64,000 nucleotides of DNA. Source: Bradyrhizobium sp. LTSP885 (GTDB lineage Bacteria; Pseudomonadota; Alphaproteobacteria; Rhizobiales; Xanthobacteraceae). How positions within the stretch are numbered: the stretch's first letter is position 1; every line of letters starts with the position of its first letter. Position numbers and translations under genes: made by a program. Of the stretch, positions 24,064-33,366 are shown in pieces. Below the pieces are notes generated by a model, which was not told the origin of the DNA, made no database searches, and worked only from the letters and a program-made list of their open reading frames with translations. The DNA is taken from NCBI RefSeq assembly GCF_000938305.1, contig NZ_JYMT01000042.1:460814-524813 (forward strand). Direction: 5' to 3'.

Positions 24064-26028
24064 ATGGCGACAAGCGTGTTTGCGAGGATGTCACGGCGAG
24101 TTGCGGCAGCCTGTGGTAAAGCTCCCCGCGTGACGTCTTGCGAATCAAATCCGGCGCCTCATCCGCTCGTTGCCGGGCGTATCGGACGCCACGCATTGGC
24201 CTGGCTCTCCCTCGCCTCGACCCTTGGCTTGACCTTGGCCCTCCTGACAACAGGACCGGCCCCTGCGGCCGCGGCCGAGAGCACCGCAATCGCAATGCAC
24301 GGCAAGCCGGCGCTGCCGCCCGACTTCGACCATCTGCCCTACGTCAACCCCGATGCGCCCAAGGGCGGCCGGCTGGTGCAGAGCCCCCGGGAGGGCACCT
24401 TCGACAGCCTCAATCCCCTGATTGTCAGGGGTCTCGCCGTGCAACAGCTCCGGGGCTACGCCTATGAGCGCGGCTATGTCTACGAAAGCCTGATGGTGAG
24501 GAGCAATGACGAGGCCTTCACCCTGTACGGCCTGCTCGCCCGCAGCGTCGAGACTGACGATTCACGGAGCTATGTCACCTTCCACATCGACCCCCGTGCC
24601 CGCTTTTCCGACGGCCAGCCCGTCACCGCCGACGACGCGCTGTTCTCTCTGGCGTTGTTGCGCGACCACGGCCGCCCGCTGCATCACCAGTATTATTCCA
24701 AGGTCGCAAAGGCCGAAGCGCTTGATCGGCTTACGGTGCGGTTCGATTTTGGCGGCGTCCCGGATCGCGAATTGCCGCTGATCCTCGGCCTGATGCCGAT
24801 CCTGCCGCGCCACGCCACTGATCCCGCGACATTCGAGGAGACCACATTGGCTCCGCCGATCGGCTCCGGCCCGTACCGCGTGACTGATGTCAAGCCCGGC
24901 ACCAGCGTGACCTTCACCCGCAATCCCGATTATTGGGGGCGCGACCTGCCCGTGAACCGCGGCCTCTGGAATTTTGACGAGATCAGGCTTGATTACTACC
25001 GCGACGCCAACGGACAGTTCGAGGCGTTCAAGCGCGGCCTCTATGACTTCAGGACCGAGCCCGAGCCGCTGCGCTGGCACGACGGCTATGACTTCCCGGC
25101 GGCGCGCAACGGCGAGGTGATCCGCGACACCATCAAGATCGGCGTTCCCTACCCGTCCGAATTCCTGGTGTTCAACACCAGGCGGCCGCTGTTTGCCGAC
25201 GTCAGGGTGCGCCAAGCGCTGACGATGCTGTTCGATTTCGAATGGATCAACCACAATTACTATTTCGGACTCTATGCGCGCTCGGGCGGCTATTTCGCCG
25301 GATCGGAGCTGTCGGCCTATGGACGTCCCGCCGACGACCGCGAGCGCGAACTGCTCAAGCCGTATCTGTCGCATTTTGACCCGGACATCCTCGAAGGCCG
25401 ATACCACCTCCCCGTCACCGACGGCTCTGGTCGCGACCGCGACATCCTGCGCAAGGCGCTCGCGCTGTTGTCCGACGCCGGCTTTGAGCCCGACGGCACG
25501 GTGTTGCGCCAGCGCTCGACGGGAGCGCCGCTGACCTTCGAGATCCTGCTGACGACACGCGAGCATGAACGCATTGCGCTCGCCTATCAGCGCGACCTGA
25601 AGCGCGCGGGCATCGACGCCGCGGTGCGGGTGGTCGATGCGGTGCAGTTCGAGCAGCGCAGGGTCAGCTATGACTTCGACATGATTCCCAACCGTTGGGA
25701 CCAGTCGCTGTCGCCAGGCAATGAGCAGACGTTCTACTGGGGCGGCAAGGCCGCCGACATCCCGGGAACCCGGAATTACATGGGCGCCAGGGATCCGGCC
25801 ATCGACGCCATGATCGCGGCGCTGCTGGCGGCACGGGAACGGCCGGATTTCGTCTCGGCGGTGCGGGCGCTGGATCGGACGCTGATGTCCGGCTTCTACG
25901 CTATCCCGCTTTTTAACGCCGGAGAGCAATGGATCGCACGCTGGAATCGGATAGAACGACCATCGACCACCGCGTTGTCGGGCTATTTGCCGGAAACCTG
26001 GTGGCAGAAGGCCGGCCCACCGCAGTGA
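24064..26028 (+). CDS. ABC transporter substrate-binding protein, family 5 (YejA/oligopeptide type)
   Basis: The 654-residue protein has a twin-hydrophobic N-terminus (export signal ending near PAAAAE, residue 75) and the family-5 solute-binding fold: LPYVNPDAPKGGRL, TFDSLNPLIVRG, ARFSDGQPVTADDALFSLAL, GSGPYRVTDVKPG and RQALTMLFDFEWINHNYYFG. The PDAPKGG and FD.E..N segments are typical of YejA-like binding proteins for microcin or oligopeptides. No permease or ATPase gene adjoins it, so it is an orphan here. The start at 24064 is the ATG right after a GGAAAG site; the frame opens much earlier over the neighbouring gene. Confidence 0.85.
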   Translation: MATSVFARMSRRVAAACGKAPRVTSCESNPAPHPLVAGRIGRHALAWLSLASTLGLTLALLTTGPAPAAAAESTAIAMHGKPALPPDFDHLPYVNPDAPKGGRLVQSPREGTFDSLNPLIVRGLAVQQLRGYAYERGYVYESLMVRSNDEAFTLYGLLARSVETDDSRSYVTFHIDPRARFSDGQPVTADDALFSLALLRDHGRPLHHQYYSKVAKAEALDRLTVRFDFGGVPDRELPLILGLMPILPRHATDPATFEETTLAPPIGSGPYRVTDVKPGTSVTFTRNPDYWGRDLPVNRGLWNFDEIRLDYYRDANGQFEAFKRGLYDFRTEPEPLRWHDGYDFPAARNGEVIRDTIKIGVPYPSEFLVFNTRRPLFADVRVRQALTMLFDFEWINHNYYFGLYARSGGYFAGSELSAYGRPADDRERELLKPYLSHFDPDILEGRYHLPVTDGSGRDRDILRKALALLSDAGFEPDGTVLRQRSTGAPLTFEILLTTREHERIALAYQRDLKRAGIDAAVRVVDAVQFEQRRVSYDFDMIPNRWDQSLSPGNEQTFYWGGKAADIPGTRNYMGARDPAIDAMIAALLAARERPDFVSAVRALDRTLMSGFYAIPLFNAGEQWIARWNRIERPSTTALSGYLPETWWQKAGPPQ

Positions 26029-26071
26029 TACGACCTGATCCGATCCAAATGATACAACGGACGTTGAACCC

Positions 26072-27583
26072 GTGACCCAGCCGATCGCCTCGCCAACGCT
26101 CGATACCCTGTTCAAGCGGATCCTGGTGCGGCAGCCCGAGGCGCTGGCGCTGGTCGATCCGCTCAACAAGCAGCGCATCACCGGACAGACGCGCAAGCGC
26201 CTGACCTATGCCCAGGCCGACCGCGCGATTTCGGCTATCGCAGCCCATTTCATCGAGAGCGGATTGCCCGCCAATTCGGTGATCGCCGTCCAATTGCCCT
26301 CTACGGTCGAGTTCGCGCTGACGGTGTTGGCGGCCCATCGCGTCGGATTGATTGTGGCGCCATTGCCGCTGCTGTGGCGGCAGGCCGAGCTGACGGTCGC
26401 GCTCAACCGCACCGCGGCGCGGGCGATCGTCACCTCCAGCAAGATCGACGGCGTCTCCTATGCCGACTTCGCCATGAACGCCGCAGCAGAGGCGTTCTCG
26501 ATCCGCCATGTCTGCGGCTTCGGCGACGACCTGCCGGAAGGCATGGCCTCGCTCGATCAGGCGATCCTGCAGGACTCCAGGACATCGCGTTCGGTGATCC
26601 AGGACGGACGCAAGGCCGCGATGATTTCCTTCGACGTCACCAGCGAAGGGTTGCGTCCGGTGCCGCGCGCGCATTTCAGCCTGATCGCGGGCGGACTAGC
26701 CATGTCGCTGGAGAGCGACCTGGCACAGGGCGCCACCATCATGTCAGCTTTCGCGCCGATGTCGTTTGCCGGCCTCTGCTCGTCGCTGGTGACCTGGCTG
26801 TTGTCGAGCGGAACGCTGGTGCTGCACCACCCCTTCGATGAAGAGGTGCTCGAAACCCAGATCAACGACCACGCCTGCGACACGCTGATTGCTCCCGCAC
26901 AGCTCGCCTCGCGGCTCGACGAACACGATCTGTCGGCGCGGATGCCGAGCCTGCGCAACGTCATCGGCCTCTGGCGCGCGCCGGAACAGGTCGCCGCCAG
27001 CGCAGCCTGGACCGCCCAGCACGCGCCCCTGACCGATGTCTACCTGTTCGGCGAAGCCGGGCATTTCTGCGCCCGCCGTAACGCGGAGGATGGATCGCCC
27101 GCCCCGATCCGGCCGGGCCCGCACGGCGCGCCGCGCGACGTGCCGGGCGCGTCGATTGCCGGCGACATCCTGCTGACGCCGAAGGGCACGCTGGGACTGC
27201 GGGGACCGATGGTTCCCGCCGCCGCCTACGCACCATTGCCTCCGCCGGGTGACACGCTGATCGCATCGGCACCGCGCGATTTCGCCGACACCGAATACGC
27301 CGCACGGATCGACCGGGCGACCGGCACCATCAGCATCACCGCGCCGCCGTCCGGCATCATGGCGGTCGGCGGCTACCGCTTCCTCGCGCAGGATTTGCAG
27401 GAATGGTCGCGGCGGCTCGGCCACGGCGCGCTGTTGACGGCGTTACCGGATCGGCTCAGCGGTCATCGGCTGGCCGGGCGGGCGCAGGACAATGCGCGGG
27501 CCCGTGATGCGCTGACGGAACTCGGGCTTAACCCGTTGATGGTCGAAGCTTTTCGCGATCGTACGAACGGTACGCTGACGTAA
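26072..27583 (+). CDS. AMP-binding (acyl-CoA synthetase-like) protein with degenerate active site
   Basis: The 503-residue product has the ANL fold outline: LTYAQADRAISAIAAHFIESG, VIAVQLPSTVEFALTVLAA, VGLIVAPLPLLWRQAE, and late GYRFLAQDLQEWSRRLG and LSGHRLAGRA. The phosphate-binding A3 motif, normally T-S-G-T-T-G-x-P-K, reads TSEGLRPVPR (residues 190-199): the Gly/Thr pair and the Lys are lost. I see no clear catalytic Lys near the C-terminus either. It may be a pseudoenzyme, a binding protein, or use another chemistry. It starts at GTG 26072, 43 bases after the binding protein gene, and a GGDEF-like gene follows. Confidence 0.7.
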   Translation: MTQPIASPTLDTLFKRILVRQPEALALVDPLNKQRITGQTRKRLTYAQADRAISAIAAHFIESGLPANSVIAVQLPSTVEFALTVLAAHRVGLIVAPLPLLWRQAELTVALNRTAARAIVTSSKIDGVSYADFAMNAAAEAFSIRHVCGFGDDLPEGMASLDQAILQDSRTSRSVIQDGRKAAMISFDVTSEGLRPVPRAHFSLIAGGLAMSLESDLAQGATIMSAFAPMSFAGLCSSLVTWLLSSGTLVLHHPFDEEVLETQINDHACDTLIAPAQLASRLDEHDLSARMPSLRNVIGLWRAPEQVAASAAWTAQHAPLTDVYLFGEAGHFCARRNAEDGSPAPIRPGPHGAPRDVPGASIAGDILLTPKGTLGLRGPMVPAAAYAPLPPPGDTLIASAPRDFADTEYAARIDRATGTISITAPPSGIMAVGGYRFLAQDLQEWSRRLGHGALLTALPDRLSGHRLAGRAQDNARARDALTELGLNPLMVEAFRDRTNGTLT

Positions 27584-27670
27584 TTCTTAACCTCGCGTTG
27601 ACGCTGTATTAAGCCGGCCGGACTAGCATTGCGGCCTTTGCTGATCCGCGCATCGGTGTCGAGCTTTCGC

Positions 27671-28894
27671 ATGTCCCAACAGGGTCCGGTTCTCATCGTG
27701 TCGGCCGCCAAGCGGCCGTCATTCGCTGCTGTGCTCGATGAAGCCAAGCTGTTTCCGGTGGTTGCGACCGATTGGAACGACGCCGGGCGCGCCATCGAAC
27801 AGGTGCAGCCGGCCGCCGTGATCGCCGCGCTTGATGGTATCGATGCCGCAACCTTGGCGACGCTGGCCCGCCGCGCCGCCGCCCGTGCGCCCTATCTGCC
27901 GTTGATCGCGGTCGATCCTGCGATCGCCCTGCCCGGCACCGCGATCCCGTTCTTCCAGCGCCGCAGCCATCCCGATCGTCTGGTGACGCGGCTCAACGCA
28001 TCGCTGCGCGTGCGCGGCCTGCATGCGACGGTGATGCGGCGTCAGGTGCCGCCGGTCCCGATCGCGCTGTCGGATATCGATCCGGTCGGGGAAGCAACCG
28101 CGCTCCTGATAGGTCGCGGCGGCGCCTACCCGGCGCTGTCGGTCGCACTCGGCGAACGCGCCGGCGTGGTCGGTGCGCTCAGCATCGAGGCTGCCGCCAA
28201 GCACCTCAGCAACCGCGATATCGACGGCATCGTGCTCGGCGAGGGATTTTCGTCCCGGGTGATGGATGCGTTCCTGACGGTGCTGACTGAGGACGTCCGC
28301 TTCCGTACCTTACCCGTGGTGGTCACCACGAGCGAAGTCACGCCACGATACGATCTGGCCAACCTCGAGATCGTCCCGGCCGAGCCTGCGCGGATCGCTG
28401 ACATCACATTGCCGCTGATCCGGCAGCACGCTTTCGAGGCGCGGCTCAGCCGCATGCTGCGCGCGATCGACGCCAAGGGCCTGATCGATGCCCGCACCGG
28501 GTTGCTCACCATTTCGGCGTTCGAGCGCGATTTCGCGACCGCCGTATTCCAGATCGGCGAGCGCGGCGGCGGCCTCTCGGTGGCGCGGTTCACCTTCGAC
28601 GGCGCCCAACCCCGCGCACAGTTCGATGGCGCCCGGATCATCAGCCGCCTGATGCGCCAGAGCGATTTTGGCGCCGTGCAATCAGACGGATCGATCGTCG
28701 TCGTGTTCACCGCAACCGACCTGCGCAGCGCGCATGCGATCACGCGTCGGCTGTCGAGCGTGATGCGCCACACCCACCACGGCCGGCGCGACAGCCACGA
28801 ACCCATCGTCAATGTGGTCGCGCTGCAGCCGAACGACTCAGTAAAGTCACTGCTGGCGCGGCTCAGCCAGGACGCCCAGCGCGTGGCGTCGTAG
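27671..28894 (+). CDS. Receiver-like/degenerate GGDEF protein
   Basis: The 407-residue product opens MSQQGPVLIVSAAKRPSFAA with two receiver-like alpha/beta domains (the second around VRFRTLPVVVTTSEVTPRYD, ~210-240) that lack the classic phospho-Asp pattern, then a C-terminal GGDEF-like fold (IDARTGLLTISAFERDFATA is the typical DxxTGL..R.AF opening). Where GGDEF should sit, after MRQSDFGAV, the sequence reads QSDGS, so cyclase activity is unlikely. It may bind c-di-GMP or act by protein contact. The start at ATG 27671 is chosen; the track's upstream TTG adds 14 residues. The three consecutive rightward genes at 24064-28894 may form one transcription unit. Confidence 0.65.
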   Translation: MSQQGPVLIVSAAKRPSFAAVLDEAKLFPVVATDWNDAGRAIEQVQPAAVIAALDGIDAATLATLARRAAARAPYLPLIAVDPAIALPGTAIPFFQRRSHPDRLVTRLNASLRVRGLHATVMRRQVPPVPIALSDIDPVGEATALLIGRGGAYPALSVALGERAGVVGALSIEAAAKHLSNRDIDGIVLGEGFSSRVMDAFLTVLTEDVRFRTLPVVVTTSEVTPRYDLANLEIVPAEPARIADITLPLIRQHAFEARLSRMLRAIDAKGLIDARTGLLTISAFERDFATAVFQIGERGGGLSVARFTFDGAQPRAQFDGARIISRLMRQSDFGAVQSDGSIVVVFTATDLRSAHAITRRLSSVMRHTHHGRRDSHEPIVNVVALQPNDSVKSLLARLSQDAQRVAS

Positions 28895-28913
28895 CCGTCC
28901 GACCGTTGAATCG

Positions 28914-29849
28914 TCACTCCGGCAGCAGTCCCATGCCTGCGGCCAGCAGCACGAGCGCTTCCATGATCATATGGGCGCAAAGCTGGGCGGCCATTCCGTT
29001 GACATCCTGTGGCGGACTGACGGTGTTGAAATCCATCGCGACAATGTTCAATCCTGAGAGACTGCGCAGTAGCTCGATCCCCTCCCGGGCGGACAGCCCG
29101 CCCCAGGCGGGCGTGCAGACGCCGGGCGCGACCGACGGATCGAAGACATCCATGTCCCAACAAAGATAGACCGGCCGCCCGCCGACCACCTCGCTGAACT
29201 CGGCGATGGTTTGCGCAAAACCGCGCCGCATCAGTTCGTCGATGGTGACGACGCGGAAGCCGAGCGACCGCGTGTGTTCGAGCACGCCCGGGCAATAGGT
29301 GAACCCGCGCACGCCGATATGCCAGGACCGCGCGGCGTTCACGACACCTTCCTGCGCCGCGTTAGTGAATTGCGTCGCCGCATTGTAGCGATCGTCGGGC
29401 GTGTAGGGATACGCGTCGGTGTGGCTGTCGATATGCAGCGCGACGAGATCCTTGTGGTGCCGGGCAGCGGCGCGCATCAGCGGAAGCGAAACCGACCCGT
29501 CGCCGCCGATCCCGACCGGCACCGCGCCAAGCTCGAGAATGCGCGCAGCGCTTGCCTCGATCTTGACGAAGGCATCATCGATGCGGCCCGGCACCAGCGC
29601 GACGTCGCCGGCGTCGACCGCGCCGAGCAAGGTCAGCACGTCGACATCCGCAAGCGAGGGATGATAGCGGCGAATGAGCCGCGACTCCCGCCGAACCTCC
29701 GATGGCCCCTGCCGGGCGCCGACACGGAACGGGTGCGTGCCGCAATCGAACGGCACGCCGAGAATGGCGGCCCGGCTGCCGGGGCGCGGCAATCCCGCCG
29801 GCAGTCCCATGAACGTTTCCGGACCCACAAAACCTGCCGCGTCACTCAT
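28914..29849 (-). CDS. Ureohydrolase (agmatinase/arginase) family protein, one metal ligand missing
   Basis: The 311-residue product has the ureohydrolase fold with ALHIDSHTDAY (Asp141, His143, Asp145) and LCWDMDVFDPSVAPG (Asp232, Asp234), five of the six dimanganese ligands. The sixth, the His of the usual GGDHS, is Gly118 in GGDGSVSLPL. A one-metal site or altered substrate is possible. Family members hydrolyse a guanidino group to urea, for example arginine, agmatine or guanidinobutyrate. The start overlaps the M20 hydrolase stop by ATGA, making it the last gene of the ABC importer operon. Confidence 0.8.
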   Translation of the reverse strand: MSDAAGFVGPETFMGLPAGLPRPGSRAAILGVPFDCGTHPFRVGARQGPSEVRRESRLIRRYHPSLADVDVLTLLGAVDAGDVALVPGRIDDAFVKIEASAARILELGAVPVGIGGDGSVSLPLMRAAARHHKDLVALHIDSHTDAYPYTPDDRYNAATQFTNAAQEGVVNAARSWHIGVRGFTYCPGVLEHTRSLGFRVVTIDELMRRGFAQTIAEFSEVVGGRPVYLCWDMDVFDPSVAPGVCTPAWGGLSAREGIELLRSLSGLNIVAMDFNTVSPPQDVNGMAAQLCAHMIMEALVLLAAGMGLLPE

Positions 29850-31102
29850 TTTGTATTCTCTCTTGTCAGCATGTCGAAAGCCGTGAGCGCGTGCACGCGG
29901 GACACGATCGCCAGCTCGGCGATCTCCGCGTATTCGTCCGGCGCGCCCATATTGTGCGGTGTCGGCCCATAGACGACCGTCGGGATTCCGGCCATCCGGA
30001 ACCAGCGCGCGTCGGAGCCGCCGACACGCATGTTGACGGCCGGGGCTGTGCCGATGATTTGCGCGGCCGCTGCCGCACAACAGGTGACGATCTCCTCACC
30101 GGGGTCGGTGTGATTGGGCTCGAAGCAGCGCAACACCCGCCAATTGATCCCTGGAAGATCGAGCGCTTGTTGCAACGTTGCGAGAACGGCTTTCGACGTG
30201 ACCCCGACCGGCAGGCGCAGGTCGATCGCTGCGCGTGCGCTTGACGGCACCAGGTTCGGCGACACTCCGCCCGTGACGATTCCGGTGTTGACCGTAATGG
30301 TCGACAGGACCACGGCCTCACCTGCGCCGCACAGTGGTTCCGAGATTGATTTGGCATGAGCAATCGCATCGCGAACGGCAACGGGCATGGCGACGGCAAG
30401 TCCGCGCAGCGCGGTTACGCGATCAAGAGCCTCCCGCAAGCGGTCGATCGCATTGACGCCAAGATGGACATGGGCGCCGTGAGCCGCCCTGCCCTCCGCC
30501 GTGATCTCGATCCAGATGAATCCCTTTTCGCCGAAACGCAGCACCATCGGCGAACCGGCGTCTCCGATAATCGTGGCATCACCCGTGGCATGCGCCACAT
30601 TGTCGAGCAGATACTTTGTCCCGCGCGGGCCCATGCTCTCCTCGTCACCCGCGAGCGTCAGCACGACTTCGCCGGCCCAGTCTGCGCGGTGTTCGGCCAA
30701 TGCCGCCATGGCAGCCATTGATGCGGCAATGCCGCCCTTCATGTCAGCGGCTCCGCGGCCATACAGTCGGCCGTGCGCGATCTCACCTTCGGGGCTGACC
30801 GACCAGCTCGTGCGGTCGCCCAGCGGATATGTGTCGAGATGGCCGTTGAACACGATCCGATGTCCCGGCGCGCGGCCCCTGACCCGGGCGACCACATTGA
30901 CGATGTCGGCCGATCCCGGATGCAATTCAACCTCGACGCCGGGGACATGGGCTCTGAGAAGGTCGGCCGCGAGTGCCGCCACCGCGCGGGTGTCGCCATC
31001 CGGATTCGGCGATGGCGTTGCGATCAGCCGCATCGCCAGGTCCACCATCTGGCTGGTGCGGTCGTTCGAGACGGCGTGGCGAATTTGATCAACGTCGTGC
31101 AA
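29846..31102 (-). CDS. M20 family metallohydrolase (ArgE/DapE/succinyl-diaminopimelate desuccinylase-like)
   Basis: The 418-residue protein has the M20 dizinc catalytic pattern: FNGHLDTYPLG (His and Asp), YGRGAADMKGG (bridging Asp) and LAGDEESMG (Glu-Glu general base), plus a lid domain and the late metal-binding PHNMGAPDE. Such enzymes remove acyl groups from N-acyl amino acids. It sits between the importer permease, which it overlaps by 14 bases, and the ureohydrolase, so it probably deacylates the imported compound. The start used is TTG 31102; ATG 31048 (MVDLAMRL) is an alternative that would shorten the N-terminus by 18 residues. Confidence 0.85.
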   Translation of the reverse strand: MHDVDQIRHAVSNDRTSQMVDLAMRLIATPSPNPDGDTRAVAALAADLLRAHVPGVEVELHPGSADIVNVVARVRGRAPGHRIVFNGHLDTYPLGDRTSWSVSPEGEIAHGRLYGRGAADMKGGIAASMAAMAALAEHRADWAGEVVLTLAGDEESMGPRGTKYLLDNVAHATGDATIIGDAGSPMVLRFGEKGFIWIEITAEGRAAHGAHVHLGVNAIDRLREALDRVTALRGLAVAMPVAVRDAIAHAKSISEPLCGAGEAVVLSTITVNTGIVTGGVSPNLVPSSARAAIDLRLPVGVTSKAVLATLQQALDLPGINWRVLRCFEPNHTDPGEEIVTCCAAAAAQIIGTAPAVNMRVGGSDARWFRMAGIPTVVYGPTPHNMGAPDEYAEIAELAIVSRVHALTAFDMLTRENTK

Positions 31103-31754
31103 GACGGGATTCCCAGATACGGATCGAGTGGGTCAGCGGCCAGCAGATCACGAAATAGATCACCGCGATGAAGGTGAAGATTTCCAGCGGCCTGAAGGTC
31201 GATGATGAAAGCTCCATGCCGCGCCGGGTGACTTCGCCGACCGACACGACGGACGCCAGGGAGGAGTATTTGATGAGCTGGACGAAATTGGCCGCGAGCG
31301 GCGGCAGCACGCTGCGAATGGCCTGCGGGCCGACGATCCGCAGAAAGCTTTGCGTCGGCGACAGGCCGAGCACCTGCGCCGCCTCGCGGTGACCGACGGG
31401 CACGGTCTGGATACCCGCTCTGAACACCTCGGAGATGAACACCGCGGAATACAGCGACAGGCCGAGGATCGACGCGGCCAGCGCGTCGATCCTCACGTTG
31501 AAGACGATCGGCAGCACGTAATAGACCCAGAGCAGCTGCACCAGGATCGGCGTGTTGCGCACGATTTCACCGACCGACAGCGCGATGATGCGTGCAATCC
31601 GGAAGCGGGATATCTGCATGATCGCGATGACGAGCCCCAACAGGGTCGCCACCACGAGCGTGACCGTCGAAATGAACAGGGTCATTTCGATGCCGGAGGC
31701 GAGGAAGCCCAGATTGTTCGGGATGACGTCCCAGCGGAAGCTGTAGCTTTGCAT
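31089..31754 (-). CDS. Amino acid ABC transporter permease (HisM/GlnP type)
   Basis: The 221-residue inner-membrane protein has about five transmembrane segments and the family loop FRAGIQTVPVGHREAAQVLGLS (EAA-type contact motif with the ATPase). It starts MQSYSFRWDVIPNNLGFLAS and ends in the WPLTHSIRIWESRL region typical of HisM. Only one permease gene is present, so it may work as a homodimer. It lies between the binding protein and the M20 hydrolase in one leftward operon. Confidence 0.9.
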   Translation of the reverse strand: MQSYSFRWDVIPNNLGFLASGIEMTLFISTVTLVVATLLGLVIAIMQISRFRIARIIALSVGEIVRNTPILVQLLWVYYVLPIVFNVRIDALAASILGLSLYSAVFISEVFRAGIQTVPVGHREAAQVLGLSPTQSFLRIVGPQAIRSVLPPLAANFVQLIKYSSLASVVSVGEVTRRGMELSSSTFRPLEIFTFIAVIYFVICWPLTHSIRIWESRLARR

Positions 31755-31762
31755 CTGACTGC

Positions 31763-32563
31763 TCAGGGCGCGACGATCGAACCGAGCTTGTTCTTCTCGG
31801 CCGCGGCCTTGAGCCGACCATCAAGCTTGATCGTTCGAACGAACAGGTTGATGTAGTTGAGCCAGATCTGGTCGCCCTGGTTCATGACGTAGGCGTAGGG
31901 TGTCACCGACAGAGTTTCCGGTGGCGCCACCGTGATGGTCCAGTCGAACTGGGCATTCATTTTGATCGAGGCCGGATAGTCGGTCATGACGACGTCGACC
32001 CGTTGCGCCATCAGTTCGGCCGGGGTGGTGGCCGGCGCTGCGACCGCGACGGTCTTGGCGTTCTTGAAGTACGAGCGCATGAAGGTCTCGATATAGCTGC
32101 CGAGCGAGACGCCGGCGTTGACGCCCGGCTTATCGATATCCGCCCAGGACGTGATCGGGCCGCCCTTGCGCACGACCGCATAGACGCCGCTGGTGAGATA
32201 GGGATCGGAGAACGCCACGGCCTGCGCACGTTTCATCGTCGCACCGACGCCAAACATGCCGAGATCGCATTTGTTGGCCTGCAGATCGGCGATGAAGCTG
32301 CCGAAGCTGGTCTCCACATATTCCAGCTTGACGCCCATGTCCTTCGCAAGCTCCCTGGAAAGATCGATATCGATCCCCTCGAGCTGTCCGCTTTCGGGAT
32401 TGCGAAACGAAATCGAATAGTACATCGGCCAGATGCAGACCCTGAGCACGCCGCTCTTGGTGACCTCGTACAGCCGCGACTGAATCTGCTGGGCAGCAAC
32501 CGGCTGCACCGAGAGAAACACCAGGCAAGCAATTGCAAGTCGATACAGGTTTCGCATGGCCAT
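31763..32563 (-). CDS. Amino acid ABC transporter substrate-binding protein, family 3
   Basis: The 266-residue protein starts with a signal peptide (MAMRNLYRLAIACLVFLSV, cleaved after PVAAQQ) and continues with the family-3 fold: VTKSGVLRVCIWPMYYSISF, IDIDLSRELAKDMGVKLEYV, FSDPYLTSGVYAVVRKG and VDVVMTDYPAS. It delivers a polar amino acid or related cation to the adjacent permease. ATG 32563 follows an AAAGGG site; 32557 and 32587 are alternatives. The gene is 20 bases downstream of the ATPase gene. Confidence 0.9.
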   Translation of the reverse strand: MAMRNLYRLAIACLVFLSVQPVAAQQIQSRLYEVTKSGVLRVCIWPMYYSISFRNPESGQLEGIDIDLSRELAKDMGVKLEYVETSFGSFIADLQANKCDLGMFGVGATMKRAQAVAFSDPYLTSGVYAVVRKGGPITSWADIDKPGVNAGVSLGSYIETFMRSYFKNAKTVAVAAPATTPAELMAQRVDVVMTDYPASIKMNAQFDWTITVAPPETLSVTPYAYVMNQGDQIWLNYINLFVRTIKLDGRLKAAAEKNKLGSIVAP

Positions 32564-32583
32564 CAATCCCTTTCGTGCGGTGA

Positions 32584-33366
32584 TCACTCGTCAAACTGAT
32601 TGAGAAAGCGCTGGGCGCGTTCGGTCGTCGGCTTCTCGAAGAAGGCTGTCGGAGCGCCGTGCTCGACGATCACCCCCTCGTCCATGAACACCACCTGGCT
32701 GGCCACACGGCGCGCAAAACCCATCTCGTGCGTAACCACCAGCATCGTCATGCCCTCGAGCGCCAGTGTGCGCATGACCTGCAGCACCTCGCGGCGGAGT
32801 TCCGGATCGAGTGCCGAGGTCGGCTCGTCGAACAACAGGATCTTCGGCTGCATGGCGAGCGCGCGGGCAATCGCCACGCGCTGTTGCTGCCCGCCGGACA
32901 ACCGGGCGGGATAAGCGTCACGTTTCGCTTCCATGCCGACCTTCTGAAGCAGCCGTTCGGCGATGGCGACCGCCTCGTCCCGGCTGAGGCCGCGTACGCG
33001 CATCGGCGCCTCGATGATGTTTCCCAGCACCGTCATGTGCGGCCACAGGTTGAACTGCTGGAACACCATTCCGATCTCGGGACGCACCTTCCTGGCGGCA
33101 CCGCGCACGCCGGACGACGGCTGAGCCTGTGACACCGTGGTGCCTTCCATCAGGATGCGTCCGTCGGACGGCGCCTCAAGCAGCGCCATGCATCGCAGAA
33201 GGGTGGTTTTTCCCGAGCCACTCGGCCCGATGATGCAGGTCGACTGCCCGGGGCCCAGCGCAAGATCCACGCTGTTCAGGACGGTGTGGGCGCCAAAGCG
33301 CTTGACCACCGCCTCGGCCGCCAGCACGGGCCCGATGCCTGAATGCGATGCGTGGCTTGTGTTCAT
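32584..33366 (-). CDS. Amino acid ABC transporter ATPase (GlnQ/HisP type)
   Basis: The 260-residue ATPase has Walker A GPSGSGKTTLL, Q-loop VFQQFNLWPHMTVL, signature ARLSGGQQQRVAIARAL and Walker B KILLFDEPTSALD, with the D-loop and H-loop (VVTHEMGFARRV) intact. It powers the neighbouring importer. It is the first gene of the operon and divergent from a LysR regulator, with 190 bases between. A GGAGG site lies 9 bases before the ATG at 33366. Confidence 0.93.
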   Translation of the reverse strand: MNTSHASHSGIGPVLAAEAVVKRFGAHTVLNSVDLALGPGQSTCIIGPSGSGKTTLLRCMALLEAPSDGRILMEGTTVSQAQPSSGVRGAARKVRPEIGMVFQQFNLWPHMTVLGNIIEAPMRVRGLSRDEAVAIAERLLQKVGMEAKRDAYPARLSGGQQQRVAIARALAMQPKILLFDEPTSALDPELRREVLQVMRTLALEGMTMLVVTHEMGFARRVASQVVFMDEGVIVEHGAPTAFFEKPTTERAQRFLNQFDE

